From positions 37,574 to 101,573 of the forward strand of contig NZ_AXAC01000014.1 in NCBI RefSeq assembly GCF_000472665.1: a DNA stretch of 64,000 nucleotides, written 5' to 3'. The notes beneath the pieces were generated by a model, which ran no database searches, was not told the origin of the DNA, and saw only the letters and a program-made list of their open reading frames with translations. The translations under genes and the position numbers were made by a program. Positions within the stretch are counted from its first letter, which is position 1. Every line of letters starts with the position of its first letter. This document shows, one piece after another, positions 52,343 through 61,551 of this stretch. Source of the DNA: Acetobacterium malicum subsp. dehalogenans DSM 11527 (GTDB lineage: Bacteria > Bacillota > Clostridia > Eubacteriales > Eubacteriaceae).

Positions 52343-54260
52343 TTACACAAGAACGGTGATTCAGACCAATTTACTGGTAGATGATAAAACCGGAATTTGG
52401 ATGATTACCATGTATACTCTGGCTTATGCAGCCAGTATTCCGGTGATGGGGAAACTGGTGGACCGCTTTGGTAGAAAGTATATTTATTTACTTAGTATTT
52501 TTCTTTTTGGTTTGGGCTCACTATTCTGCGGGTTGTCACAGAATTTTGAGAGTTTTCAAATGCTGCTAGTGGCGAGAGCAGTTCAGGCAATTGGTGGTGG
52601 CGGCATCGTTCCGGTGGCAACCGCTGAATTTGGCACCACCTTTCCCAAAGAAAAGCGGGGCATGGCACTCGGTTTAGTGGGCGGTGTCTATGGTATTGCC
52701 AATATTTTCGGGGCTTCAGCCGGCAGTGCCATACTGGACCTGGCCGGAACAGCCAACTGGCAATATATTTTTTATATTAATGTACCAATTACTATGTTTA
52801 TTCTGGCAGCTGGACTTATTTGTTTACCGAATACCCGGATTGAAAATGTCAAAAAAATCGATATTGGCGGCATCACTATTGTAACCATTATGGTTCTTTG
52901 TGTCCTTTACGGATTGAAGAACATTGACTTTTTTGATTTTAGCAATACCTTCCTTAGTACGTCGGTCTATCCTTTTCTGATCATTTTTATGTTGCTGCTT
53001 CCAGTTTTTATACTGGTCGAGAAAAAGGCCGAAGACCCGGTTATCAATTTAGCTTATTTCAAAAATAAGAATATTCTGATCACCCTGGTTTTGTCTTTCA
53101 TCACTGGGATAGTCATCATGGGGATGATTTTTGTACCCCAATTCTGCGAAAATGCGATGAAAATAGCTACTGGAAAAGGCGGCTATTATGTAATTATCCT
53201 GGGTCTTTTTGCTGGCGTCGGGGCACCGTTTTCTGGTAAGCTCATCGATAAATTCGGTGTAAAAATTACTCTGGGATTTGGTTTTCTGGTGTCCGTTATC
53301 GGTTCGCTGTTCCTGATTTTTGTGACAACAAACTACCCCAGTACCCTGACGGTGGTGATCAGTCTAATTTTAATGGGGCTGGGGATTGGCTTTACCATGG
53401 GAACCCCGATCAATTATATGATGCTGGACAACACCAACGCTGAAGAGTCGAATTCAGCCCTTGCCACCGTTTCTTTGATCCGATCCATTGGAACGGTGGT
53501 GGCGCCGGCCATTATGGTTGGTTTTATTGCCCACGCTGGTCTGTCGGTGCAGACAAATGTCATGAATCTGCTGCCAACCGAAGTAAATGTCCCGACCCTG
53601 CCTTATGCCCAGGAGCTGACGGATGAATTTAATCAGTTAAAAGGTAACAAAGCCATTGCTGATAAACTGGCGACCATCACATTACCGGATTTAACCGCCA
53701 ATCAGACCATCGAAATCAATATGAACGCTGACAGTGGCAATGATGTCCCTGAGGATCTGGTAGCCTTGATGAAGGAGTCAGATGTTACGACCATTACTGA
53801 AAACAGCAAAACCTTTGCAGCACGGATGTTTTTAACTATGACTCCAGATACCATTGCCGAGATCAACACAGGCATCGATGCCGGTATCGATGGGTTGAAC
53901 AGCGGTGTTGCCCAACTGGATGGCAGCATTGCCGAACTAAGTGCTACCGATAATGGAATGGGCGCGGGAATACCCGGGATGGAATCGGTGATTGCTTCAA
54001 TGGTGGATGTTAGGAGTCAGTTAACCAATATGATAAGCCAGATGACGACCATGAAAAATGCGGTGCCGGCTGCGTTTGAGACCTCAACAAATGATTACTT
54101 GTCGGCTATTGACAGCAAAAAAGTGGAGATCGAAAATGAGTTTCAGAGAACGCTCAACAATGGCTTTAAGCAGGTGTATTGGACCGTTGCCATTGCCTCT
54201 ATTCTGGCATTGATTATTCTTGGTTTTTATAAAAAACAGCCTGCATCTGAAAAATCTTAA
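52326..54260 (+). CDS. MFS drug exporter (DHA2/EmrB-like), N-terminus possibly truncated
   Basis: 644 residues. It carries DHA2-family signatures: WMITMYTLAYAASIPVMGKL with motif A continuing DRFGRKYIYL, LLVARAVQAIGGGGIVPVAT, then ANWQYIFYINVPI. But it begins just before helix 2: the expected first helix with the LDxTIVNVALP element is missing, and no ribosome site is clear before the ATG at 52326, which lies inside the upstream gene. Near the C-terminus about 190 residues of extracellular loop (LNSGVAQLDGSIAEL and similar heptad-like stretches) separate the last two helices. Probably a proton-driven exporter of toxic compounds; whether it works without helix 1 is uncertain. An earlier fusion or deletion at the 5' end is possible. 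Confidence 0.78.
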   Translation: MAGNHNYTRTVIQTNLLVDDKTGIWMITMYTLAYAASIPVMGKLVDRFGRKYIYLLSIFLFGLGSLFCGLSQNFESFQMLLVARAVQAIGGGGIVPVATAEFGTTFPKEKRGMALGLVGGVYGIANIFGASAGSAILDLAGTANWQYIFYINVPITMFILAAGLICLPNTRIENVKKIDIGGITIVTIMVLCVLYGLKNIDFFDFSNTFLSTSVYPFLIIFMLLLPVFILVEKKAEDPVINLAYFKNKNILITLVLSFITGIVIMGMIFVPQFCENAMKIATGKGGYYVIILGLFAGVGAPFSGKLIDKFGVKITLGFGFLVSVIGSLFLIFVTTNYPSTLTVVISLILMGLGIGFTMGTPINYMMLDNTNAEESNSALATVSLIRSIGTVVAPAIMVGFIAHAGLSVQTNVMNLLPTEVNVPTLPYAQELTDEFNQLKGNKAIADKLATITLPDLTANQTIEINMNADSGNDVPEDLVALMKESDVTTITENSKTFAARMFLTMTPDTIAEINTGIDAGIDGLNSGVAQLDGSIAELSATDNGMGAGIPGMESVIASMVDVRSQLTNMISQMTTMKNAVPAAFETSTNDYLSAIDSKKVEIENEFQRTLNNGFKQVYWTVAIASILALIILGFYKKQPASEKS

Positions 54261-54338
54261 TTGGAACGTGCTATTTGGCGCAGGTGCATAGAGTTAAAAA
54301 ACTTATTTTTTATGGACTTAGAATCGCCACTCAAACTA

Positions 54339-54366
54339 TGGACAATAAAGAAGACTATGCTATAAT
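54339..54366 (+). promoter_or_regulatory. Candidate promoter of the ABC-F gene
   Basis: TGGACA (54339-54344), 16-base spacer, TATAAT (54361-54366). The transcript would start near 54373, about 90 bases before the ABC-F start codon, and would include the hairpin at 54396-54435. Confidence 0.6.
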
Positions 54367-54395
54367 ATAAAAGTTAGAATCATAGGATAAACTTA

Positions 54396-54435
54396 AACAC
54401 TTCCTGATCTGCAACATAAATCTGGAAGTGTTTTT
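54396..54435 (+). terminator. Terminator in the ABC-F leader
   Basis: Stem AACACTTCC / GGAAGTGTT followed by TTTTT. It lies between the candidate promoter and the ABC-F start codon, so it could attenuate that gene; it could also merely end the upstream exporter transcript. Confidence 0.7.
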
Positions 54436-54463
54436 AATTGACCAAAAAAGAAATGGAGAATAA

Positions 54464-56020
54464 ATGAGTATTTTAAATGTCGAAAATCTTTCTCACGGTT
54501 TTGGTGATCGGGCGATTTTTAATCAGGTATCGTTTCGTTTATTAAAGGGAGAGCATATCGGTTTAATTGGACCAAACGGCGAGGGGAAGTCAACCTTCAT
54601 GAATATCGTTACCGACCGACTAATGCCGGATGAGGGCAAGGTGGAATGGGCTAAAAATGTGAGGATCGGTTACCTGGATCAGCATGCCGTTTTGAAACAG
54701 GGAATGACGGTCCGGGATGTGCTGACTTCGGCCTTCGATTTTCTGCTGGATATTGAAAGTCGGATCGGTTTTCTTTATGAAAAAATGGGTGAGGACAGCC
54801 CCGAGGAAGTTGAGAAGAGTCTCGAAGAAGTGGGCGACCTTCAGGAATTACTTGAGTTTCATGACTTCTATCTGGTCGATTCAAAGGTTGAAGAAGTGGG
54901 GAATGCCCTGGGTCTCAACGACATCGGTATGGATAAGGATATCACCGAACTCAGCGGCGGCCAGCGAACCAAGGTCTTGCTGGGAAAATTGTTGCTGGAA
55001 AAACCGGATATCCTGTTGCTGGATGAGCCGACCAACTATCTGGATGAACAGCATATCGAATGGCTAAAGCGCTATCTTAACGATTATGAAAATGCCTTTA
55101 TTCTGATTTCTCATGATCTGCCCTTTGTCAATTCGGTGATTAATCTGATTTATCATATGGATAACCAGAAACTGACCCGTTACGTCGGAGATTATGCGAA
55201 ATTCCAGGAAGTGCTGGAAGCAAAAAAAGCTCAGGAACAGGCCGCATATAATAAACAGCAAAATGAAATTGCTGATTTAAAAGACTTTGTGGCCCGGAAC
55301 AAGGCTCGGGTTGCGACCCGAAATATGGCCATGTCGCGACAGAAAAAGCTGGATAAAATGGATATCCTCGAGTTGGCCTCCGAAAAACCCAAACCGCGAT
55401 TTAATTTTAAAGAAGCTGGTGCCACCGGCCGTCGGGTTTTTGAAACCGCAGATCTGGTCATCGGTTATGATGAACCGTTGTCCAAGCCACTGAATTTAGT
55501 GATGGAACGAAAACAGAAAATTGTTTTAAAGGGCACCAATGGGATTGGCAAAACCACCCTGTTAAAGAGTATTCTGGGACTGATACCACCCGTTGCCGGG
55601 ACTGTTGATCAGGGTGAGAAACTGAAAATTGGTTATTTTGAACAGGAAATGGATCAGGATATCCGGACCAGTTGCATCGATGAGGTCTGGAATGAGTTTC
55701 CATCTCTGAATCAGAACGAGGTGCGTTCGGCGCTGGCCCAATGCGGTTTGACCCGGAAACATATTGAGAGTATGGTCAAGGTTTTAAGCGGTGGCGAACA
55801 AGCCAAGGTCCGCCTCTGTAAACTGATCAATCGGGAAACCAATATTCTGGTTCTGGATGAGCCCACCAATCACCTTGATGCCGATGCCAAAGCTGAACTG
55901 CAGCGGGCATTAGAAGCTTATAATGGTGGCATTCTGATGGTCTGCCATGAACCGGAATTCTACGAAAGCTTTGTCAATGAAGTCTGGGATTGCTCCCAGT
56001 GGACCACTAAAGTATTTTAA
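54464..56020 (+). CDS. ABC-F family ATPase
   Basis: 518 residues with two ABC domains in one chain and no membrane segment. First site: GPNGEGKST, LSGGQRTKVLLGKLLL, DILLLDEPTNYLD; second site: GTNGIGKTT, LSGGEQAKVRLCKL, ILVLDEPTNHLD. The linker between them (roughly residues 245-310, KKAQEQAAYNKQQNEIADLK then RVATRNMAMSRQKKLDKMD) is the P-site tRNA interaction motif region. ABC-F proteins bind the ribosomal E site and either regulate translation or dislodge antibiotics (macrolide, lincosamide, streptogramin, pleuromutilin classes). Whether this is a resistance or a housekeeping member (YbiT/YdiF-like) cannot be settled by eye. Site GGAG 7 bases upstream. Confidence 0.9.
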   Translation: MSILNVENLSHGFGDRAIFNQVSFRLLKGEHIGLIGPNGEGKSTFMNIVTDRLMPDEGKVEWAKNVRIGYLDQHAVLKQGMTVRDVLTSAFDFLLDIESRIGFLYEKMGEDSPEEVEKSLEEVGDLQELLEFHDFYLVDSKVEEVGNALGLNDIGMDKDITELSGGQRTKVLLGKLLLEKPDILLLDEPTNYLDEQHIEWLKRYLNDYENAFILISHDLPFVNSVINLIYHMDNQKLTRYVGDYAKFQEVLEAKKAQEQAAYNKQQNEIADLKDFVARNKARVATRNMAMSRQKKLDKMDILELASEKPKPRFNFKEAGATGRRVFETADLVIGYDEPLSKPLNLVMERKQKIVLKGTNGIGKTTLLKSILGLIPPVAGTVDQGEKLKIGYFEQEMDQDIRTSCIDEVWNEFPSLNQNEVRSALAQCGLTRKHIESMVKVLSGGEQAKVRLCKLINRETNILVLDEPTNHLDADAKAELQRALEAYNGGILMVCHEPEFYESFVNEVWDCSQWTTKVF

Positions 56021-56038
56021 ATAGCATGAATAATCGCC

Positions 56039-56072
56039 CCAGGTTGATGCACCGTCATCAACCTGGTTTTTT
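56039..56072 (+). terminator. Terminator hairpin
   Basis: Perfect stem CCAGGTTGATG / CATCAACCTGG, loop CACCGT region, then TTTTTT; directly downstream of the ABC-F gene. Confidence 0.92.
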
Positions 56073-56271
56073 GAGTGCATTTTATCGGCACGGATAGAAA
56101 TATCGGTTCAGGAAAACATTGCGAAAGTTCCGCTTTAGTTGTTATGGTCTTTGACTCTATGGGCTGGACACGGTATACTGGGTAAAACTTGGGTGCTTTT
56201 TCGGAGTAGAACCGGACGACGGTCTTTTCATCGGAAAATAAAACCAATTGAAGCGACGAAAGGAAATTAAT

Positions 56272-56961
56272 GTGAAAAAAGAAGTTTTTAATAAACAGAA
56301 TCGCCACTGGGAGGACACATTTGCCAGCAAACCCCAGATGTTTGGGACAGATCCCAGCATTGCCGCCATCAAGGCCGTTGAGATTTTCAAAAATAACGGC
56401 GTCCGGAAGATCCTCGAATTGGGTGGCGGTCAGGGCCGTGACACGCTTTACTTTGCCCAGCAGGGGTTTGAAGTAACAGTTATTGAATATACCACGGCCG
56501 GAATTCAGGCTATCTTAGAACGGGCACAAGAGTTGAAAGTCTCCCACCTGGTCACAACGGTTCGACATGATGTCCGTCAGGCCTTTCCATTTGAGGCAGC
56601 GCGCTTTGATGCTTGCTTTTCCCACATGCTCTATTGCATGGCATTGACAATTTCAGAATTGGCTTTCATCTCTGCAGAAACCAATCGGGTCCTGAAACCA
56701 GGTGGTATTAACATTTATACCGCGCGAAACACCGATGACGCAGACTGCGGCACCGGCACCCATCATGGTGAAGATATCTACGAATGTGGCAAATTTATCA
56801 TTCATTTCTTCAGCAAAGAAAAAGTCGAAACTTTGGCTGACGGTTTTGAGATCATCGACATTGATAATTTTGAGGAAGGGGCTCTGCCCCGAAAGCTTTT
56901 TTTTGTGGTTCAAAAAAAGTTGGAAGATGGAAAAGTAGATGCGGCTAAGAGTTCTTGTTGA
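56272..56961 (+). CDS. Class I SAM-dependent methyltransferase
   Basis: About 229 residues from a GTG at 56272 (AAGGAAA upstream). Motif I ILELGGGQGRDTLYFA, motif II VTVIEYTTAGIQAI, then HDVRQAFPFEAARFDACFSH and RVLKPGGINIYTARN. The HWEDTFASKPQMFGTDPS opening and GGGxGRDTL motif recall tellurite-resistance or thiopurine-type small-molecule methyltransferases. Overlaps the next gene by 23 bases, so coupled with it. Confidence 0.82.
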   Translation: MKKEVFNKQNRHWEDTFASKPQMFGTDPSIAAIKAVEIFKNNGVRKILELGGGQGRDTLYFAQQGFEVTVIEYTTAGIQAILERAQELKVSHLVTTVRHDVRQAFPFEAARFDACFSHMLYCMALTISELAFISAETNRVLKPGGINIYTARNTDDADCGTGTHHGEDIYECGKFIIHFFSKEKVETLADGFEIIDIDNFEEGALPRKLFFVVQKKLEDGKVDAAKSSC

Positions 56962-57745
56962 TAACAACACCACTATTGACGAATACTATTGGGGTGAGCC
57001 CGGGGTTTGTTATTATATTGAAGACGGGGAAGCGGCCTTTCTTTTTGATGTGGGTTACTCAGATTTAGTCATCAAAAATGCCGCCGCGATGAACATTGAT
57101 CTCAGTCAGCTCAGCACCATCGTCCTCTCTCATGGCCACGATGACCATACCCGGGGGTTAAAAAGTCTATTAGCGATAAACCGGCCGGAACCGCTACAGA
57201 TCATCGCCCATCCCCACGCCTTGAATTACAAAGAATGTGATGGTTTGAAAATTTCGGCTCCCTTTACCCGAGTAGAATTGGCAGAAAGGTGCCAGTTGAA
57301 GCTCACCCGGACCCCGCTAAAGGTTACAGAAAATATCACCTTTCTGGGCGAAGTCCCTCGGGTGATGGCTTTTGAAAAACCGGAACCGATTGGAAAACAG
57401 CAGCTGGGTGATGACCTGACCGATGATTATCTGCTGGATGATTCAGCTCTGGTTTATCAGGGTGACGCAGGGATAACCATTATCACTGGTTGCTCCCATA
57501 GCGGTATCTGTAACATCATTGAGTACGCCAAAACCGTCACTGAAGACCAGCGGGTTTGCGCGGTCATTGGCGGCTTCCATCTGTTTGAGGTCAACGACCG
57601 GGTGGAACAGACCATTGACTATTTTAAGAACAATCAGATCAAGCAGATCTATCCCTGCCACTGCACCGCCTTTGCTGTCAAGGCGGCCATCCACGCGCGC
57701 ACTTCCATTACCGAAGTAGGGGTCGGCCTGGAGCTGAACTGGTAA
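56939..57745 (+). CDS. MBL-fold metallo-hydrolase
   Basis: 268 residues. Metal motif LSHGHDDHTRGL (HxHxDH), additional ligands in IIAHPHALN and GCSHSGICNIIEYA, and IYPCHCTAFAVKAAI near the C-terminus. Beta-lactamase-fold hydrolases of this short type (7,8-dihydropterin-6-methyl-4-(beta-D-ribofuranosyl)-aminobenzene-5'-phosphate synthase-like, found in archaea and anaerobes) often cut phosphate or thioester bonds. Encoded with the overlapping methyltransferase gene, suggesting a shared small-molecule substrate. Confidence 0.87.
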   Translation: MRLRVLVDNNTTIDEYYWGEPGVCYYIEDGEAAFLFDVGYSDLVIKNAAAMNIDLSQLSTIVLSHGHDDHTRGLKSLLAINRPEPLQIIAHPHALNYKECDGLKISAPFTRVELAERCQLKLTRTPLKVTENITFLGEVPRVMAFEKPEPIGKQQLGDDLTDDYLLDDSALVYQGDAGITIITGCSHSGICNIIEYAKTVTEDQRVCAVIGGFHLFEVNDRVEQTIDYFKNNQIKQIYPCHCTAFAVKAAIHARTSITEVGVGLELNW

Positions 57746-57786
57746 TATAGGAAAGTTACAAAATCAATCATATTGGAGTAACTATC

Positions 57787-57945
57787 GTGAAAAGAACGGA
57801 TAAGCAAATTTTTTTACAAACCATTGGCGCAATCGAAGACCTGATCTTTGGAGCTAAATCCCCGGTGCAAAATAAATATCGGGAAAGCGTGAATGCCGAC
57901 TATGCGTTGTTTATGGAAGCAGAAATAGAAGGAAACAATCATTAG
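57787..57945 (+). CDS. Small hypothetical protein, 52 aa
   Basis: 52 codons, GTG start with GGAG at an 8-base spacing, ending TAG. Sequence includes TDKQIFLQTIGAIEDLIFGA and NKYRESVNADYALFMEAE. Soluble and acidic-helical. Lies 41 bases after the MBL hydrolase, so may be the third gene of that operon. No family recognised. Confidence 0.5.
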   Translation: MKRTDKQIFLQTIGAIEDLIFGAKSPVQNKYRESVNADYALFMEAEIEGNNH

Positions 57946-58064
57946 TAATGCTATTTATTTGTCCGAATGACTAGGCAAATGTTATTAAGAGGTGAGCAAT
58001 CATCTCTTTTTTTGTAATTTTATTTAAAAGATAATTAATTTTTGCCGATAGTTTCCCAAGAAGA

Positions 58065-58093
58065 TTGACAATAACCGAACGGTCATTTAGTAT
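58065..58093 (+). promoter_or_regulatory. Promoter of the tetR-like gene with embedded dyad
   Basis: TTGACA (58065-58070), 17-base spacer, TAGTAT (58088-58093). The spacer contains the near-palindrome TAACCGAACGGTCA (58072-58085), well placed for autorepression. Confidence 0.75.
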
Positions 58094-58117
58094 TAAATAG
58101 TATGGAGGTGGTGGCAG

Positions 58118-58690
58118 ATGAGAAAAAGAGACGATGAAAAAGAGAAAAGCATCAAACAGGCAGTGGTTAGACTTACTTTAGAAGAAGGGTTTCACGGGAC
58201 TTCGATTTCGAAAATCGCCAAAGTAGCAGGTGTTTCTCCAGCAACGGTCTATACCTATTTTGATAGTAAGGAAATGATGCTCCAGGATATTTATCGCGAG
58301 TATTCCGAAGAAATCTGTCACTTCGTTCTCAGTAGAGTGCATTATGGTATGAATGATCGGCAACTTATCGAAGGACTGATCAGGAGTTATTATGATTATA
58401 TCGAAGCAAATCAGGAAATCTTCAGTTTTATTGATCAGTTTTCCAATTCGCCCTCATTAGTGGGTGGCTGTTCAGAAATAGAAGGTTTCATCAAGATAAA
58501 AATGTTGGTTGCGGACCTTAAAGATCGCGAGATCATAAAAAATTACCATCATGAAAATGTACTTGCGATGATTGTTCAACCAGTAAAAGCAATTGCCGCG
58601 AACAACAGCAAAACGAAGGCGGAAAAAGCCGATCTGTTACATGAAATGATCGGAATGATACAAAGTACGTTATTAATAAAAGAAACTTAA
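58118..58690 (+). CDS. TetR-family transcriptional regulator
   Basis: 190 residues. N-terminal helix-turn-helix TSISKIAKVAGVSPATVYTY followed by FDSKEMMLQDIY; the ligand domain (about 60-190) is divergent. Strong site (GGAGG). It is upstream of an ftsH-like gene on the same strand, separated by about 200 bases that contain two palindromes, so it probably represses itself and perhaps that gene. Confidence 0.9.
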   Translation: MRKRDDEKEKSIKQAVVRLTLEEGFHGTSISKIAKVAGVSPATVYTYFDSKEMMLQDIYREYSEEICHFVLSRVHYGMNDRQLIEGLIRSYYDYIEANQEIFSFIDQFSNSPSLVGGCSEIEGFIKIKMLVADLKDREIIKNYHHENVLAMIVQPVKAIAANNSKTKAEKADLLHEMIGMIQSTLLIKET

Positions 58691-58734
58691 AAAGTGAGGC
58701 GCGATTGTTGATAAAAATACCATAAACAATTGCG

Positions 58735-58772
58735 TTATTTCTTAAGAAATAATTAAATGATCAATCATTTAA
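58735..58772. promoter_or_regulatory. Two adjacent palindromes upstream of the ftsH-like gene
   Basis: TTATTTCTTAAGAAATAA (58735-58752, perfect) directly followed by TTAAATGATCAATCATTTAA (58753-58772, two 9-base arms around CA). They lie between the tetR-like and ftsH-like genes and look like operators; they differ from the dyad in the tetR promoter. Confidence 0.55.
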
Positions 58773-58802
58773 CAAAGAATCAGGAAAGCAGGTCAAAAGA
58801 AA

Positions 58803-58895
58803 GTGAAGTCCCAAGTAAACGGTTCAAAAAATTTAATCAGTGTGGTCATCGTGGGGTTGTCCCTGGCAGTTGGATTATTGGAGGTTAAACGGTGA
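58803..58895 (+). CDS. Possible 30-aa hydrophobic leader peptide
   Basis: A GTG-started frame of 30 codons containing LISVVIVGLSLAVGLLE, whose TGA overlaps the GTG of the ftsH-like gene. A small membrane peptide translationally coupled to FtsH is possible; the ribosome site (AAGAAAG) is mediocre, so this is tentative. Confidence 0.3.
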   Translation: MKSQVNGSKNLISVVIVGLSLAVGLLEVKR

Positions 58896-60712
58896 AGTAC
58901 TTAAAAAAACAAGGAATCTTCCTGATTGTATTTGCCGTTATAGCTGGATTGGTGGCCTTCAGTACCATGAAAACTAATTCCCAAAACATGGATTATTCCA
59001 AACTGTTAACAGAAATTCAGGCGGGAAATGTAAGCGGTATTGTTTTGAATGGCGAAACGGCTGAAGTACAGCTAAATGCGGCACTGGAGGAAAATGCCGG
59101 AATCACCACTTATGAGGTAATTATTCCGCCCGATATTACCTCTGCTTCAGACCGGTTTACTCAAGCATTGGATGAACAACTAATTCAATCCTATCGTATT
59201 TCGCAGCCTATGGAAATTCCCTGGTGGTTTTCAATCGTGACGACCATTGGTTTCATTTTACTGATGGCGATCTGGTTTAGTATGAATCAGCGTCAGCAAG
59301 GTGGTATGGGTGGAAATCGCGTCGCGGCAATGGGTAAAAGTCGGGCAAAACTATTGGTGGATGATCAGAAAACCGTAAACTTTGCCTGCGTTGCCGGCGC
59401 TGACGAGGTCAAAGAAGAGTTGGAAGAGATTGTAGAATTTCTAAAAGCCCCGGAACGATTTGTCGAACTTGGTGCCAGAATTCCCAAAGGTGTTCTGCTG
59501 ATCGGACCGCCGGGAACAGGCAAAACTTTGCTGGCAAAAGCCGTTTCTGGTGAAGCCGATGTTCCATTTTTCAGTATCAGTGGGTCAGATTTTGTGGAAA
59601 TTTATGTTGGTGTCGGAGCATCCCGGGTTCGGGATCTTTTTGAACAGGCAAAGAAAAATGCCCCTTGTATCGTTTTTATTGATGAGATAGACGCGGTAGG
59701 CCGTCAGCGTGGAGCCAATGTAGGTGGCGGAAACGATGAAAGAGAGCAGACCTTGAACCAGTTACTGGTTGAAATGGATGGTTTTGGTATTAATGAAGGG
59801 GTCATCATTCTGGCCGCTACCAATCGGCCGGACGTCCTTGATCCGGCACTGTTACGACCTGGTCGTTTTGATCGGCGGGTCACAGTTGGCTTGCCGGATA
59901 TTATCGGTAGAGAACAGATTCTCGGTGTTCATGCTAAAGGAAAACCTTTGGCCGAAGATGTAAAATTGGGAGAACTGGCGCGACTTACGCCGGGCTTTAC
60001 TGGCGCTGATCTGGAAAACCTGCTGAATGAGGCGGCTTTATTAACGGCCAGAGGACATAAAAAAGAAATTGAGAATGATGCGATCAAAGAGGCGACCTTT
60101 AAGGTCATGATGGGGCCAGAGAAAAAAAGCCATGTGATGAGTGATCGCGATAAAAAAGTAACCGCTTTTCGCGAAGCCGGTCATGCTATTGCGATTAAGC
60201 TTGTTTCTTCAAACCGAAATGTTGATCGGGTATCGATTATTCCATCTGGCATGGCTGGTGGCTTTACCGCCAGCAGACCTTTAGAAGATCAGAGCTATCA
60301 CACCAAATCCCAGCTGATCGAAGAAATCATCATTGCTTTAGGCGGTCGGGCTGCCGAAGAAATTGTTTTGAATGAGATCAGCACCGGTGCATCAAACGAT
60401 TTAAAACGCGTGAATCAAATCGCCCGAAATATGATAACGAAGTATGGCATGAGTGAGCAATTAACGAATATGATTTTTGAGAGTGAGAATGATGGCGCTT
60501 ATAATGGCCAGGATTACGGTTCGCGGAGTTGTAGTAATGAAATGGCAAGAATCATTGACGATGAAGTCAAACAAATTATTGACCTTGCTTATCAGCGAAC
60601 CCTGACGTTACTGAAAGAAAACATCAGCAAGCTCAACAAGTTGGGTGAGATCCTCCTGGAGAAAGAAAAAGTGGATGGTCCGGAATTCGAATCGATTTTT
60701 CAAGCCGCATAA
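58892..60712 (+). CDS. FtsH-like membrane AAA+ protein with altered zinc-protease motif
   Basis: 606 residues, GTG start behind GGAGG. TM1 at 8-25, a small extracytoplasmic domain, TM2 at about 112-132, then the AAA+ module: [43 protein letters not shown]. The protease domain is present with GGRAAEEI and [10 protein letters not shown], the latter holding the third zinc ligand, but the zinc motif HEAGH reads REAGH (codon CGC at the first His). Loss of a zinc-ligating His should abolish proteolysis, leaving an ATP-driven unfoldase or chaperone. The C-terminus is short, without the usual acidic tail. It is likely an accessory paralogue rather than the housekeeping FtsH. Preceded by a tetR-like gene and palindromic sites. 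Confidence 0.85.
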   Translation: MKYLKKQGIFLIVFAVIAGLVAFSTMKTNSQNMDYSKLLTEIQAGNVSGIVLNGETAEVQLNAALEENAGITTYEVIIPPDITSASDRFTQALDEQLIQSYRISQPMEIPWWFSIVTTIGFILLMAIWFSMNQRQQGGMGGNRVAAMGKSRAKLLVDDQKTVNFACVAGADEVKEELEEIVEFLKAPERFVELGARIPKGVLLIGPPGTGKTLLAKAVSGEADVPFFSISGSDFVEIYVGVGASRVRDLFEQAKKNAPCIVFIDEIDAVGRQRGANVGGGNDEREQTLNQLLVEMDGFGINEGVIILAATNRPDVLDPALLRPGRFDRRVTVGLPDIIGREQILGVHAKGKPLAEDVKLGELARLTPGFTGADLENLLNEAALLTARGHKKEIENDAIKEATFKVMMGPEKKSHVMSDRDKKVTAFREAGHAIAIKLVSSNRNVDRVSIIPSGMAGGFTASRPLEDQSYHTKSQLIEEIIIALGGRAAEEIVLNEISTGASNDLKRVNQIARNMITKYGMSEQLTNMIFESENDGAYNGQDYGSRSCSNEMARIIDDEVKQIIDLAYQRTLTLLKENISKLNKLGEILLEKEKVDGPEFESIFQAA

Positions 60713-60720
60713 TCAATAAC

Positions 60721-60768
60721 AGAAAGACCTTATCTGACAGCCTGTCAGATAAGGTCTTTCTAATTTTT
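60721..60768. terminator. Strong terminator
   Basis: Twenty-base perfect arms starting AGAAAGACCTTATC and ending GATAAGGTCTTTCT with a one-base loop region, followed by T-rich sequence; just after the ftsH-like gene. Confidence 0.92.
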
Positions 60769-60899
60769 GAATACAATTATTGAAATATTATTAATTGATG
60801 AAACCGGGTTTTGAGAAAAGATCAGAAATCATTTACAGGAACTGGGATGAGCAAGTGCAAATAGGTTGCAGTTAAAATGCAGGGAGCAAGGTTAGGAGT

Positions 60900-61280
60900 C
60901 TAATTTAAAAATTTTGATCGGCTGAATGGCGGTTCAAGACAGTAAAGCGTATTATCTTCAATTTCTTTGGTGAATTCAGGTCGGTCAGGGTGGCAATTAT
61001 AAAGCTTTCGAATCAGGTCATTATAAACCCATTCCAGGTTGTCCAGTTCTTCCAGCAGGGAGAGGGTATCAGTGATGATCTCAGCGGCCTGGGTATACTC
61101 GGGATTTTTTGAAAGTCGTTCATATTCTTTTTTACTGATTACATCAACAACTTGTAATGTTCGGGATTCGGCTTTATCGGCAGCAAATAGTTTAATTCCT
61201 TTTTCAAAGCTCTCCTGGGACAGACCATCAAGGTCTTTACAGAGCGCCCTGATTTTATCTAGCATTTTTTCAGAGATCAT
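60900..61280 (-). CDS. Hypothetical helical protein, 126 aa
   Basis: 126 residues, predicted all-helical, opening MISEKMLDKIRALCKDLDGL and containing TLSLLEELDNLEWVYNDLIR. Two cysteines near CHPDRPEF and LYCLEPPF. AGGAGC lies 6 bases before the start. No signal peptide. Not recognised; convergent with the ftsH-like gene. Confidence 0.6.
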   Translation of the reverse strand: MISEKMLDKIRALCKDLDGLSQESFEKGIKLFAADKAESRTLQVVDVISKKEYERLSKNPEYTQAAEIITDTLSLLEELDNLEWVYNDLIRKLYNCHPDRPEFTKEIEDNTLYCLEPPFSRSKFLN

Positions 61281-61551
61281 AAGGCTCCTCTTTTCGTGTT
61301 TTTTTTAATGATAACCATCTTTTGAATAAACGTCAAGGATAAAACATTGTCATTTTAGCTTTAATTATTCTTTCAACTACAAATAAAAGAATTTTAAAGA
61401 GCAGTTTTGTTGGTAGATTCACAATTTAACGATGAATTCAAGCAAAGCAGCTTTTTACGCATGAATCTCCAAACAATCGGTTGTTATAATTTCGGAGATT
61501 CTTTAGCTAGTCAAAAATATTTACAGATTAATCAAATTGGAATATCTTAAA

